64,000 nt of DNA from Catellatospora paridis (GTDB taxonomy: Bacteria; Actinomycetota; Actinomycetes; Mycobacteriales; Micromonosporaceae). Within the stretch, counting starts at the first letter, position 1, and every line of letters starts with the position of its first letter. This document shows positions 1 through 8,715 of the stretch, in pieces. The stretch lies in contig NZ_ML769312.1 of NCBI RefSeq assembly GCF_009720365.1, forward strand, positions 372,001 to 436,000. Direction: 5' to 3'. The notes under the pieces were generated by a model, which had not been told where the DNA came from, searched no databases, and saw nothing but the letters and a program-made list of their open reading frames with translations. The position numbers were made by a program, and so were the translations under genes.

Positions 1-2
1 CG

Positions 3-1223
3 GTCGCCGTGCCGCTGCCCGACCAGCTGCCCCCGGCCCGGCTGTCCCAGCTGCTGGCCGGATGCGGCGCCGACCTCGTGATCAACGGGCGCGGCGACGT
101 CGACGCGCTCGTCGAGACCGGTATGCCGGACGCCGACCGCCTGGCCGCGGCGGACCCGCTCGACGCCGCCCGCCCCGGTGAGATCGCCCAGATCCTGTTC
201 ACCTCGGGCACCTCGGGACAGCCCAAAGCCGTCGCCGCGACCCACGCCAACCTCACCGACGGTGCGCTGATCCACCCCAAGCGGCTGGCGCTGGCCCACT
301 CCCGGCGCTTCCTGCACGCCTTCCCGATCGGCACCAACGCCGCGCAGACCATGCTCGTCAACGCGCTGACCGCCCGGCCCTCGGCGCTGACCCTGCCGCG
401 CTTCACGCCCCGGCGCTTCGCCGCCCGGCTGCCCGAGGTCGGCACGGTCTTCCTGGTGCCCGCGACGGCGATCGAGCTGCTCGAATCCGGTGCGCTCGAC
501 GGCGTCGACCTGTCCGGTGTGCACCTGGTCGGTTCGACCGCCGCCCCACTGCCCCCGGCCGTCGCGCTGCGGCTCAACCAGGCATTTCCCAACGCGGCGA
601 TCGTCAACCACTACACCTCCACCGAGGCGGCCCCCGCCCACACCAACATGGTCTTCGACCCGGCCCGCCCCGACGCCGTCGGCCGCGTGACGACCGGCGC
701 GGTACGCATCACCGACGCCGACGGCGGGCCCGTGCCCGACGGCGAGGTCGGCCACGTGTGGCTGCGCTCGCCGCACGCCCGCCGCTACCTCGGCGACGAG
801 ACCGCCACCCGCGACACGTTCCGGGACGGCTGGGTGCGCATGGGCGACCTGGGCCGCCTGCGCGACGGCTTCCTGTTCCTGTCCGACCGTGACAGCGACG
901 TGGTCAAGTCGGGCGCGTACAAGATCTCCACGCTGGAGGTGGAGGCCGCGCTGCACGAGCACCCCGGCGTCGCCGCGGCCGCGGTGGTCGGCGTGCCGCA
1001 CCCGGTGCTCGGCGCACGGCTCGCCGCGGTGATCGTGCCCCGCCCGGACGCCGCCGACGTCGGCCTGCCCGGCATCCGGGCGTTCCTCGCCGAGCGGCTC
1101 GCCGACCACCAGCTGCCCGGCGACCTGCTCGTGCTCGATCAGCTCCCGCGCAACGACGCGGGCAAGGTCCTCAAACGACAGCTGGTGGGACTCTTCCCCG
1201 CCGGCACCGGAGGTGACGCGTGA
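3..1223 (+). CDS. Adenylate-forming acyl/aryl-acid ligase (5' end outside window)
   Basis: ANL-superfamily enzyme that would activate a carboxylic acid as acyl-AMP. Visible motifs, in order: P-loop LFTSGTSGQPK, the A5-like YTSTEAAP, RMGDLG, the hinge region SGAYKISTLEVE, and the C-terminal catalytic lysine context NDAGKVLKRQL. Frame is open to the left edge and the first ~80-100 residues normal for the fold are missing, so the start lies outside the window. It has no carrier or condensation domain of its own. The stop overlaps the GTG of the downstream C-A-PCP gene, so the two are probably translationally coupled. It looks more like a stand-alone acyl-CoA/acyl-ACP ligase than an NRPS A domain. 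Inference: it loads the free carrier protein encoded at 4084-4317 with an acyl or aryl starter. Confidence 0.85.
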   Translation, partial: VAVPLPDQLPPARLSQLLAGCGADLVINGRGDVDALVETGMPDADRLAAADPLDAARPGEIAQILFTSGTSGQPKAVAATHANLTDGALIHPKRLALAHSRRFLHAFPIGTNAAQTMLVNALTARPSALTLPRFTPRRFAARLPEVGTVFLVPATAIELLESGALDGVDLSGVHLVGSTAAPLPPAVALRLNQAFPNAAIVNHYTSTEAAPAHTNMVFDPARPDAVGRVTTGAVRITDADGGPVPDGEVGHVWLRSPHARRYLGDETATRDTFRDGWVRMGDLGRLRDGFLFLSDRDSDVVKSGAYKISTLEVEAALHEHPGVAAAAVVGVPHPVLGARLAAVIVPRPDAADVGLPGIRAFLAERLADHQLPGDLLVLDQLPRNDAGKVLKRQLVGLFPAGTGGDA

Positions 1224-4087
1224 ACCCGATCAGTCACGGCGTGTGGTTCACCGAGCAGGCGGCGATCGCGGGCACCGCGTACCACATGGCGCTCGGGGTG
1301 TGGTTCGACGGCGAGCTGGACCGGCACGCCCTCGGCGAGGCGTGCGCCGCCACCGTCGCCCGGCACCCGGTCCTGGGCTGCGCCGTCGCCCTCGACGGCG
1401 ACCTGCCCCGCCTGGTCCCCGCCGCCGAGAAGATCACGCTGAGCGACGCGCCGCACAGCGAGGCGCGGGTACGCGAGGAGATCGCCCGCCCGTACGACCT
1501 GAGCCGCGGGCCGCTGGCCCGGTTCGTGCTGCTGCGCGACACGCCCACCCGGCACCTGCTCCTGTTCACGGCGCACCACCTGGTCTTCGACGGCATGTCC
1601 AAGGACCTGCTGCTCGACGACCTCGCCGCCGCCTACCGCGGCGCACAGCTCACGCCGCTGCCCGCCCTGGCCGACGGGGAACCCGGCGAGCACGCCGTGG
1701 CATCCGCGCGGGAGTACTGGGCCCGTCACTGGACGGACCCGGGCGAGGCCGTGCTGCCCGACCTGACCGGCACACCGGCCGCCGCCGAGCCGGGGCACAC
1801 CGTCGAACTCACCCTGCGCCTGCCCGACGTCGCCGGCCTCACCCGGTTCGAGACGGTGCTCGCCGCCGTGCACGTGCTGCTGGCCCGCTACGGCAACGCC
1901 GGCCTGCCCGTCGCCGTCGGGCTGTCCACCCGCGACGAGCACACCGCGCCACGGATCGGGCTGCACGTCAACGAGCTGCCCGTCAGCGTGGCACCGGCCG
2001 TCGGGCGGTTCGGCGACTACGCGCGGGAGCTGCGTACGCGCCTGCGGGAGCTGTACCGGCACCGCACCGTGCCCCTGGCCCACGTCGTGAGCGGCCTGCG
2101 CGCCGCACCGGCGCTCACCCCGGTGTCGGTCGGCTACCGGCGGCGCGGCCCGGCGCCCGCCTTCCCGGGCGTCACCGCCGACGTGCAGTGGGCGCTGTTC
2201 CACGGCGCCGCCCGCAACGCGTTGCACCTGCAGTTCGTCGACGGCCCCGACGGCGAGCTCGCCGTCAGCCTCCAGCACAGCCCGGCCCACCTGCCCACCG
2301 CCGCGGTGGAACGGATCGGCGAACACCTGCGCACCGTGCTGGCCGCCGTCGCCGCCGACCCGGACAGCGACGTCGCGTCCATGCCGGTCATGCCCGCCGC
2401 CGAGCGCGAATCGGTCCTGCACGGCTGGAACCGCACCGCCCGCGAGCAGCGGGGCACCGTGACGCAGCTGCTGGCCACCCAGGCCCGGTTGCGCCCGGAC
2501 GACATCGCGGTCGTCGACGGCGACCACCGCCTGACCTACGCCGAACTGGACGACGCCGTCGCCGAGCTGGCCGCGCGGCTGCCCGGTCCGGGCGCACTCG
2601 TCGCGATCCGGATGCCCCGCGGCCGGCAGGCGCTCGTGGCGATGCTGGCGGTGCTGCGTGCCGGGTCGGCGTACGTGCCCGTCGACCCGGCCTATCCCAT
2701 GGCCCGGCAGGAGCTCATCCTCGAAGACGCCCGGCCCGCGCTGGTCCTCGACGGCCTCGACGCCGTTCCGGCCGCGTCGACCGGCGGCGAGGTACCCGCG
2801 GGCACCGCGTACGTCATGTACACCTCGGGCACCACGGGCCGCCCCAAGGGCGTCGTCGTGCCGCAGACCGCGCTGGCCAACCTGCTGCTGGGCATGGCCG
2901 AGACGGTCGGCAGCAGGCCGGGGGACCGGTGGCTCGGCCTCACCCCGCTGTCGTTCGACATCTCCGCGCTGGAGCTGTTCCTGCCGCTGGTCACCGGCGG
3001 CCGCCTGGTGATCGCGGGGGAGGCCGGGGCGCTGGACGGCCGCGCCGTCGGCGCGCTGGTCGCCCGCGAGGGCGTCACCCACGTCCAGGCCACCCCGTCG
3101 GCCTGGCAGGTCCTGCTCGAAGCCGGTTTCGACGGGCGGTCCGCGGTCACCGCGCTCGCCGGGGGCGAAGCCCTCCCGCTCGACCTGGCCCGCAGGCTGC
3201 GGGCGCGGGTCACCCGGCTCGTCAACGTGTACGGCCCGACCGAGACCACGATCTGGTCGACCGCCGAGGAGATTCCCGCCGAGCCCGACCGGATCACCAT
3301 CGGCCGCCCGATCGCCAACACGCAGACCTACCTCCTGGACGGTGCCGGACACCCGCTGCCCATCGGCGTATGGGGCGAGCTGTACATCGGCGGCCACGGC
3401 GTCGCCGACGGCTACCTGCGCCGCCCTGACCTCACCGAGCAGCGGTTCGGCCCCGACCCGTACACCGGCGGGAGGCTCTACCGCACCGGCGACCGGTGCC
3501 GGTGGTCGGCCGACGGCCGCCTGGTCTTCGGCGGGCGCACCGACAGCCAGGTCAAGGTGCGCGGGCACCGGATCGAGCTGGAGGAGATCGAATCCCACCT
3601 GCGCGCGTTTCCCGGCGTCACCCAGGCCGCCGTCGCGCTGCGGGGCGGCGACCTGGCCGCCTACCTGGTGTCCACCGGCACCGCCCCGGACACCGCGGAG
3701 CTGCGCCGCCACCTCGCGTCGAAGCTGCCGGCGGCGACCGTGCCGACCTCGTGGACGTTGCTCGACCGGTTGCCGGTGACCCCCAGCGGCAAGCTCGACC
3801 GGGCCGCACTGCCCGAACCGGCCCCGGCCCGCGCGCCGTCGGGCACCCCCGTCCCGGGCGAGGACGACGAGCTCGTGCGGGTCTTGCAAGGCATCTGGCA
3901 GGAGGTCCTGTCCGTCGCCGACATCGGCCTCGACGAGGATCTGTTCGACCTCGGCGGGCACTCGCTGACCATCACCCGGATCAACGTGCGCATCCTGCAG
4001 CAGTTCGGCCGCGACGTGCCGCTGGAGGTCTTCTTCGAGACCCCCACCATCGCCGACATCGCCGCGTTCCTGCGGGCCCAGCCGTGA
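1220..4087 (+). CDS. Non-ribosomal peptide synthetase module, C-A-PCP
   Basis: 955-residue single NRPS module. Condensation domain ~1-410 has an intact HHLVFDG active site (His119, His120, Asp124). Adenylation domain ~415-850 has YVMYTSGTTGRPKG near 533, NVYGPTETTIW, TGDRCRW, and the catalytic Lys in TPSGKLDR. Peptidyl carrier domain ~870-955 has DLGGHSLT with the phosphopantetheine Ser915. My hand alignment of the specificity pocket gives D-I-L-A-L-G-V-I-W-K, close to the published glycine-type code (DILQLGLIWK). Start: GTG with GGAGG seven bases upstream, overlapping the previous stop. There is no thioesterase, epimerase or reductase domain, so release must be done in trans. It sits in a tightly overlapping five-gene operon. 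Confidence 0.95.
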   Translation: MNPISHGVWFTEQAAIAGTAYHMALGVWFDGELDRHALGEACAATVARHPVLGCAVALDGDLPRLVPAAEKITLSDAPHSEARVREEIARPYDLSRGPLARFVLLRDTPTRHLLLFTAHHLVFDGMSKDLLLDDLAAAYRGAQLTPLPALADGEPGEHAVASAREYWARHWTDPGEAVLPDLTGTPAAAEPGHTVELTLRLPDVAGLTRFETVLAAVHVLLARYGNAGLPVAVGLSTRDEHTAPRIGLHVNELPVSVAPAVGRFGDYARELRTRLRELYRHRTVPLAHVVSGLRAAPALTPVSVGYRRRGPAPAFPGVTADVQWALFHGAARNALHLQFVDGPDGELAVSLQHSPAHLPTAAVERIGEHLRTVLAAVAADPDSDVASMPVMPAAERESVLHGWNRTAREQRGTVTQLLATQARLRPDDIAVVDGDHRLTYAELDDAVAELAARLPGPGALVAIRMPRGRQALVAMLAVLRAGSAYVPVDPAYPMARQELILEDARPALVLDGLDAVPAASTGGEVPAGTAYVMYTSGTTGRPKGVVVPQTALANLLLGMAETVGSRPGDRWLGLTPLSFDISALELFLPLVTGGRLVIAGEAGALDGRAVGALVAREGVTHVQATPSAWQVLLEAGFDGRSAVTALAGGEALPLDLARRLRARVTRLVNVYGPTETTIWSTAEEIPAEPDRITIGRPIANTQTYLLDGAGHPLPIGVWGELYIGGHGVADGYLRRPDLTEQRFGPDPYTGGRLYRTGDRCRWSADGRLVFGGRTDSQVKVRGHRIELEEIESHLRAFPGVTQAAVALRGGDLAAYLVSTGTAPDTAELRRHLASKLPAATVPTSWTLLDRLPVTPSGKLDRAALPEPAPARAPSGTPVPGEDDELVRVLQGIWQEVLSVADIGLDEDLFDLGGHSLTITRINVRILQQFGRDVPLEVFFETPTIADIAAFLRAQP

Positions 4088-4317
4088 ACGCCGAACTGAA
4101 CCGGCGCGTGGCCGCACTGGTCCAGGACGTCACCGGCGGTGCGGTCACCGCCGGACAGGCGCTCACCGGAGGTTCGCTGCGCGCCCTGGGCCTGGACTCG
4201 CTGGGCGCGCTGCGGCTCATCGACGCCATCGACCTGGAATTCGGCGTCGAGATCGACCTCGGGTCCGGGTCGGACACCCTCGAAGCGATCACCAGGATGG
4301 TGGAGGACCGGTCATGA
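4084..4317 (+). CDS. Stand-alone acyl/peptidyl carrier protein
   Basis: 77-residue carrier protein with the phosphopantetheine attachment motif LGLDSLGAL (Ser39), followed by the helix II-like RLIDAIDLEFGVEI. The GTG start overlaps the stop of the NRPS gene (GTGA) and its own stop overlaps the ATG of the next gene (ATGA), so it is embedded in the operon. D-S-L rather than H-S-L around the serine is more like an ACP or aryl carrier than a typical elongation PCP. Inference: it is the partner of the upstream ligase and supplies the acyl substrate to one of the two condensation domains. Confidence 0.9.
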   Translation: MNAELNRRVAALVQDVTGGAVTAGQALTGGSLRALGLDSLGALRLIDAIDLEFGVEIDLGSGSDTLEAITRMVEDRS

Positions 4318-5630
4318 GACACCTGCCGCTGTCCGCGCTGCAACAGCGCTTCTGGTACCTGTGTACGGCCTACCCCGGCGACGCGTCGCCGATCCTGGTG
4401 CTCAACTGGCGGCTGCGCGGGCCGCTGGACGTGCCCGCCTGGCAGGCCGCGGTGAGCGCGGTCGTCGACCGGCACGAGAGCCTGCGCACCGGCTTCGTGC
4501 TCCGCGACGGCGAACCCGTCCAGGTGGTCATGCCGCCCGCCGGGATCGACACCGAGGTCGCCGACCTGTGCGGGCTCCCGGCCGACGAGCGGGAGGACCG
4601 GGCCGCCGAACTGCTGTCGGCCCGTACCCACCGGCTGCTTGACCTCACCGCGGACCCGCTGGTCGGCTCCAGCCTGCTGCGCCTGGCCGACGACCACCAC
4701 GTGTGGTGCTTCACCATGCACCACCTGCTGGCCGACGGCGCGTCGCTGCGCATCGTCGGCCGCGAGATCCGCGCCGCATACCTGGCCGCGCTCGACGGGG
4801 TCAAGCCCGACCTGCCCGAACTCGAACTGCAGTACGGCGACTTCGCGCAGTGGCAGTCCGAGCAGGACCAGGCCGGCGACCTGGCGTACTGGCGCGAGCG
4901 CCTGGCCGGGGTGCCGCCCCTGGAACTGCCGACCGACCTGCCCAGGCCACCCGAGAAGTCCGCGCACAGCGCCGAGCACCTGCGCCAGATGAGCCCGGAA
5001 CTGGCCGCGCAGGTCGTCGAGCTGTCCCGCAAATCCCGGTGCACCCCGTTCATGGTGCTGCTCGCCGCGCTGCAGGTGCTGCTCGGCGAGCGCAGCGGCC
5101 AGGACGACTTCTGCGTCGGCACCCCCGTCGCCGGCCGGGTGCGCGCCGAGTTCGAGCCGGTGGTCGGGCTGTTCGCCAACACCCTGGCGCTGCGCGCCGA
5201 CCTGTCCGCCGACCCGAGCTTCTCCGACCTGCTCAGACGCACCCGGAGTTCGGTCATCGCCGGACTGCAACGCCAGTCGGTGCCGCTCGGCCGGGTCATC
5301 GCGGCACTGGGCGTGCCCCGCGACCCGGGCCGGACGCAGCTGTTCGACGTGGTGTTCAGCATGCGCAACGACACCCCCGCGTCCGTCTCGCAGCTCGGCC
5401 CGGTGCTGGTCGAGGGGTTCCCGCACGGGCACGCCAAGGTGCTGCACGACCTGGTGTTCGACATCTGGCGGCTCGACGAGACGGGGCTGCGCGCCGGGAT
5501 CCGCTACGACACCGCCCTGTTCCGGCCCGACACCGTCGACGAGCTGGCCCGCCGGTACGAGCAGATCCTCGCCGCCGCGGTCGCCCGGCCCGGAGACCGG
5601 CTGTCCGAACTGGCGGCCTGCCGTGGGTAG
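4314..5630 (+). CDS. Free-standing condensation domain protein
   Basis: 438-residue protein that is a single condensation domain. It carries the opening motif LSALQQRFWYL and an intact active site MHHLLADG (His136, His137, Asp141). Further C-domain landmarks are YGDFAQWQ, the GTPVAGR-type motif near residue 265, and VGLFANTLALR. Active-site residues are all present, so catalysis is expected: amide or ester formation between two carrier-bound intermediates, or transfer to a soluble acceptor that would release the product. Start is ATG overlapping the carrier protein stop. Its end overlaps the glycosyltransferase by 8 bp. Whether it works as starter, elongation or release domain cannot be told from sequence alone. 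Confidence 0.93.
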   Translation: MRHLPLSALQQRFWYLCTAYPGDASPILVLNWRLRGPLDVPAWQAAVSAVVDRHESLRTGFVLRDGEPVQVVMPPAGIDTEVADLCGLPADEREDRAAELLSARTHRLLDLTADPLVGSSLLRLADDHHVWCFTMHHLLADGASLRIVGREIRAAYLAALDGVKPDLPELELQYGDFAQWQSEQDQAGDLAYWRERLAGVPPLELPTDLPRPPEKSAHSAEHLRQMSPELAAQVVELSRKSRCTPFMVLLAALQVLLGERSGQDDFCVGTPVAGRVRAEFEPVVGLFANTLALRADLSADPSFSDLLRRTRSSVIAGLQRQSVPLGRVIAALGVPRDPGRTQLFDVVFSMRNDTPASVSQLGPVLVEGFPHGHAKVLHDLVFDIWRLDETGLRAGIRYDTALFRPDTVDELARRYEQILAAAVARPGDRLSELAACRG

Positions 5631-6798
5631 GCACATCGCGTTCTTCAACATTCCCGCCATCGGGCACGTGTACCCGACCCTGCCGGTGGTCGAGGAGCTG
5701 ACCAGGCGCGGGCACCGGGTCACCTACTGCACCACCGAGGACCGCCGCGCGACCGTCGAGGCGGCCGGCGCGGTCGTACAGCCGTACCGGTCGCTGCGGC
5801 CGGCCGACCACGACCCGTCGCTGCGGGTGCCCTGCCGCGACGGCTACATCAGCCAGACGCTGCTCAGCTTCCTCGAAGAAGCCGAGGCGACCTACACGCA
5901 GCTCGCGCCCCGCTACCGGGACGACCGCCCCGATCTCGTCGTCTTCGACCGGATGGCGTTCGCCGGGCGGGTGCTCGCCGCCCGGCTCGACGTGCCCTCG
6001 ATCCAGCTGTGGCCGATGCTCGTCTCCAACGAGCACTGGTCGATGGGCCAGGCCCTGAACGCCTTCGACCCCGCCGACCCGGTGCTGCTGACTTACCTGT
6101 CCCGGCTGGAGGCGTTCCTCGCCGTGCACTGCCCGGCCCTGGATCCCGCGCAGTTCCTGAGCCCGCAGCCCGAGGCGCACCTGGCGTTCTACCCGCGCTC
6201 GTTCCAGTACGCGGGGGAGCGGTTCGGGCCCGGCTACCGGTTCGTCGGCCCGTGCCTGCGCCGCCCCCCGGCCCGGTGGCGGCCGCCGCGCGACCGCGAC
6301 GTGCTGCTGGTCACCCTCGGCACCGTCTACAACGCCCGGCCCGACTTCTACCGGCACTGCATCGAGGCGTTCGGCGGCAGCGACTGGCACGTGGTGCTCG
6401 GCGTCGGCGAGCGCATCGACTTCGCCGCGCTGGGCCGCGTGCCAGCCAACGTCGAGGTGCACCGCTTCGTCTCGCAGCTCGACGTGCTCGCCCACGCCAC
6501 GGCCATGGTCAGCCACGCCGGGATGGGCGGCGTCATGGAGGCGATGAGCCTGGGCGTGCCGGTGCTCGCCGCACCGCAGACCCTCGAACAGGAGGCCAAC
6601 GCGCTGCGGGTGGAGCAGCTCGGGCTGGGCGCCCGGCTGCCCGACGACCATGCCGACCCCGGCGCGTTCAAGACCGCCATCGAACTCATGGTCAAGGACC
6701 CGTCGATCATGGACGGGGTGGACCACATGCGCCGCGCGATCACGGCCGCAGGTGGAGCGTCCCGGGCAGCCGACATCATCGAGCAGTGCCTGCCCTGA
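5623..6798 (+). CDS. MGT-family macrolide-type glycosyltransferase (GT-B)
   Basis: 391 residues. The N-terminus HIAFFNIPAIGHVYPTLPVV is the acceptor-domain start typical of family 1 macrolide/antibiotic glycosyltransferases. The C-terminal donor-binding motif SHAGMGGVMEAMSLGVPV near 298-315 binds the nucleotide sugar. The GTG start overlaps the end of the condensation gene by 8 bp, so it is the last gene of the biosynthetic operon. Role: transfer of a sugar from a UDP/dTDP donor to the product, or self-resistance glycosylation. No sugar-biosynthesis genes are in the window, so the donor is probably a common nucleotide sugar or is made elsewhere. Confidence 0.92.
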   Translation: MGRHIAFFNIPAIGHVYPTLPVVEELTRRGHRVTYCTTEDRRATVEAAGAVVQPYRSLRPADHDPSLRVPCRDGYISQTLLSFLEEAEATYTQLAPRYRDDRPDLVVFDRMAFAGRVLAARLDVPSIQLWPMLVSNEHWSMGQALNAFDPADPVLLTYLSRLEAFLAVHCPALDPAQFLSPQPEAHLAFYPRSFQYAGERFGPGYRFVGPCLRRPPARWRPPRDRDVLLVTLGTVYNARPDFYRHCIEAFGGSDWHVVLGVGERIDFAALGRVPANVEVHRFVSQLDVLAHATAMVSHAGMGGVMEAMSLGVPVLAAPQTLEQEANALRVEQLGLGARLPDDHADPGAFKTAIELMVKDPSIMDGVDHMRRAITAAGGASRAADIIEQCLP

Positions 6799-6820
6799 CC
6801 CTGCGAGTGCCGCCGTCGCG

Positions 6821-6921
6821 GCCGGCACCTCGCTTTGCATAGACGCTGGCCTATCACGATGAGTGCGATCTATTAATTTTCATCTAGATAGGCCAGCGTC
6901 TATGGAAAGCGGAGTACCGGC
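6821..6921. repeat. Long imperfect inverted repeat (hairpin) between convergent genes
   Basis: Two 35-nt arms (6821-6855 and 6887-6921) are reverse complements with four mismatches; the inner 18 nt (ATAGACGCTGGCCTATC plus its preceding C) are perfect. The 31-nt centre is AT-rich and can pair five more bases (6858-6862 with 6880-6884). It lies between the glycosyltransferase and the convergently transcribed ABC gene, so a bidirectional terminator is the simplest reading. The arm length and AT-rich centre also fit a relic of a small mobile element. No flanking duplication is obvious. Confidence 0.8.
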
Positions 6922-6945
6922 GGGCCGTAGGCCCGCTCGGGCGGG

Positions 6946-8715
6946 TCAGGCCAGAGCGGTCTCGCCTGCCAGCCAGGCGGCGTGCAGCTTCGCGTAGGGC
7001 GAGTCCGCCACCGCGATGAGGTCGTCGTGGGGGCCGCGCTGCACGGCCCGCCCGTCGTCGACGACGATCACCTCGTCGGCGCCGCGTGCGGTGGCCAGCC
7101 GGTGCGCGATCGTGATCGTGGTACGCCCCCGCGACACCCGGTCCATCGCCGTACGCAGTCGCACCTCGGTGGCCGGGTCCACGGCGCTGGTCGCCTCGTC
7201 CAGGATCAGCAGGTCCGCGCCCGCGGCATGGGCCCGCGCGACCGCGACGAACTGCCGCTCGCCGACGCTGAGGCCCTCGCCGCGTTCGCCGACCACGGTG
7301 CCGAGCCCGTCGGGCAGGCCCGTGGCCCAGTCCAGCAGGCCCAGCTCACGCAGCACCCCGGCCACCTCGTCGTCGGTGAGCGCGCGGCCGAACCGGATGT
7401 TGTCGGCCAGTGAACCGCCGAACAGGAAACCCTCCTGCGGCACCATGACCACCCGCTCGCGCAGGCACCGCAGCCGCACCCGGTCCAGCGGCACTCCCGC
7501 GAGCAGCACCTGCCCCTGGCTGGGTGCGGCCAACCGGGCGACCAGCTTCGCCAGCGTGGTCTTGCCCGCGCCGGTCTGGCCCACCACCGCCACCCGGCTG
7601 CCCGCGGCGATCTCCAGGTCCACGTCGCGCAGCACCTCGGCCGACGTGTCCGGGTAGACGAAGCCGACCCCGCGCAGCGTCACCGCGACCGGGCCCGGCG
7701 GCAGGTCGACTGCTTCGGCATGGTCGGCGGGGTCCGGCTCGACGTCGAGGATGTCCAGCACCCGCCGCCACCCGGCGACGGCGTTCTGCAGCCCGTTGAG
7801 CATCTCCCCGGCGACCTGCGCGGGCAGCGCGAACTGGGCCACCAGGAACAGGAACGCGGCGATCTCGCCGACCGTCATCTGCCCGCCGACGCCCAGCAGC
7901 ACGCCGACCGCGGAAGTCGCCGCCATCGCCACCCCGGTCGCGATCTCCCCGGCGGAGTACGCGGTGACCGTCAGCCGCGACGCGCGCTGGGACGCCAGCC
8001 GGTGCGCGTCGACGGCCCCGTCCAGGCGGGCGACCGTACGGGCCGACACGTCGTAGGACCGGATCACCTCGGCCCCGACGACACTCTCCGACACCACCGC
8101 GAGCATCTGCGCCGACCGCTGCCGCACCGTCCCGTAGGCGTCGGCCAGGTCACGCATGGCCGCCCGCACCACCCAGCCGACCGGCGCGAACACCACAAGC
8201 ACCACCAGGGCCAGCGGCCACGAGTAGAAGAACATCACCGTGCCGGTGACCAGCGTCTGCCCGACGCAGATGAACAGGACCACGCCGTTCCACTGCAGGA
8301 ACGAGGTGATCTGGTCCACGTCGGAGGTCGCCCGCGCCACCAGCGCGCCGCGCTGCTGCGCGCCCACGTGCAGCACCGGCAGGTCGTGCACGTGGCGGAA
8401 GACCTTCACCCGCACCGCCGCCAGCGCCGTCTCGCTGACGTCGAACAGGCGCAGCATCATCGCGTACCCGCAGACCATGGACAGCAACAGCACGCCCAGC
8501 CCGGCGGCGCCGATCACCGCGACCACCCCGGCGTCCGGGCCGCCCGGACCGCGCAGCCCGTCGTCGATGCCGCGCTGCACCGCGACCGGCACCGCGGCCC
8601 GCCCCGCGGTCATGCCCACCGCCAGCAGCAGCGTCACGGTCAGGCCCTGCCGCAGTTCCGGTGACAGGCGCATCGCCCGTCGCAGCGTGTCCCACATCGT
8701 GCCGCCGCCTTTCAC
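6946..8715 (-). CDS. ABC exporter half-transporter (permease-ATPase fusion), second gene of pair
   Basis: 589 residues: six-helix transmembrane domain in the first ~320, then a nucleotide-binding domain with Walker A VGQTGAGKTT (~375), Q-loop MVPQEGF, signature LSVGERQ (variant of LSGGQ), Walker B LLILDEATSAVD and switch histidine TIAHRL. All catalytic residues are present. The GTG start overlaps the stop of the upstream ABC gene (GTGA), which indicates a heterodimer made in equal amounts. An internal ATG 18 bases later (MWDTLRR) is an alternative start. It faces the NRPS operon, so export of that product is a reasonable inference. Confidence 0.93.
   Translation of the reverse strand: MKGGGTMWDTLRRAMRLSPELRQGLTVTLLLAVGMTAGRAAVPVAVQRGIDDGLRGPGGPDAGVVAVIGAAGLGVLLLSMVCGYAMMLRLFDVSETALAAVRVKVFRHVHDLPVLHVGAQQRGALVARATSDVDQITSFLQWNGVVLFICVGQTLVTGTVMFFYSWPLALVVLVVFAPVGWVVRAAMRDLADAYGTVRQRSAQMLAVVSESVVGAEVIRSYDVSARTVARLDGAVDAHRLASQRASRLTVTAYSAGEIATGVAMAATSAVGVLLGVGGQMTVGEIAAFLFLVAQFALPAQVAGEMLNGLQNAVAGWRRVLDILDVEPDPADHAEAVDLPPGPVAVTLRGVGFVYPDTSAEVLRDVDLEIAAGSRVAVVGQTGAGKTTLAKLVARLAAPSQGQVLLAGVPLDRVRLRCLRERVVMVPQEGFLFGGSLADNIRFGRALTDDEVAGVLRELGLLDWATGLPDGLGTVVGERGEGLSVGERQFVAVARAHAAGADLLILDEATSAVDPATEVRLRTAMDRVSRGRTTITIAHRLATARGADEVIVVDDGRAVQRGPHDDLIAVADSPYAKLHAAWLAGETALA

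Noticed and set aside
1139-4117. Long frame antisense to the NRPS module
   Set aside because: Same shadow effect; the + strand has all NRPS catalytic motifs and coupled starts.
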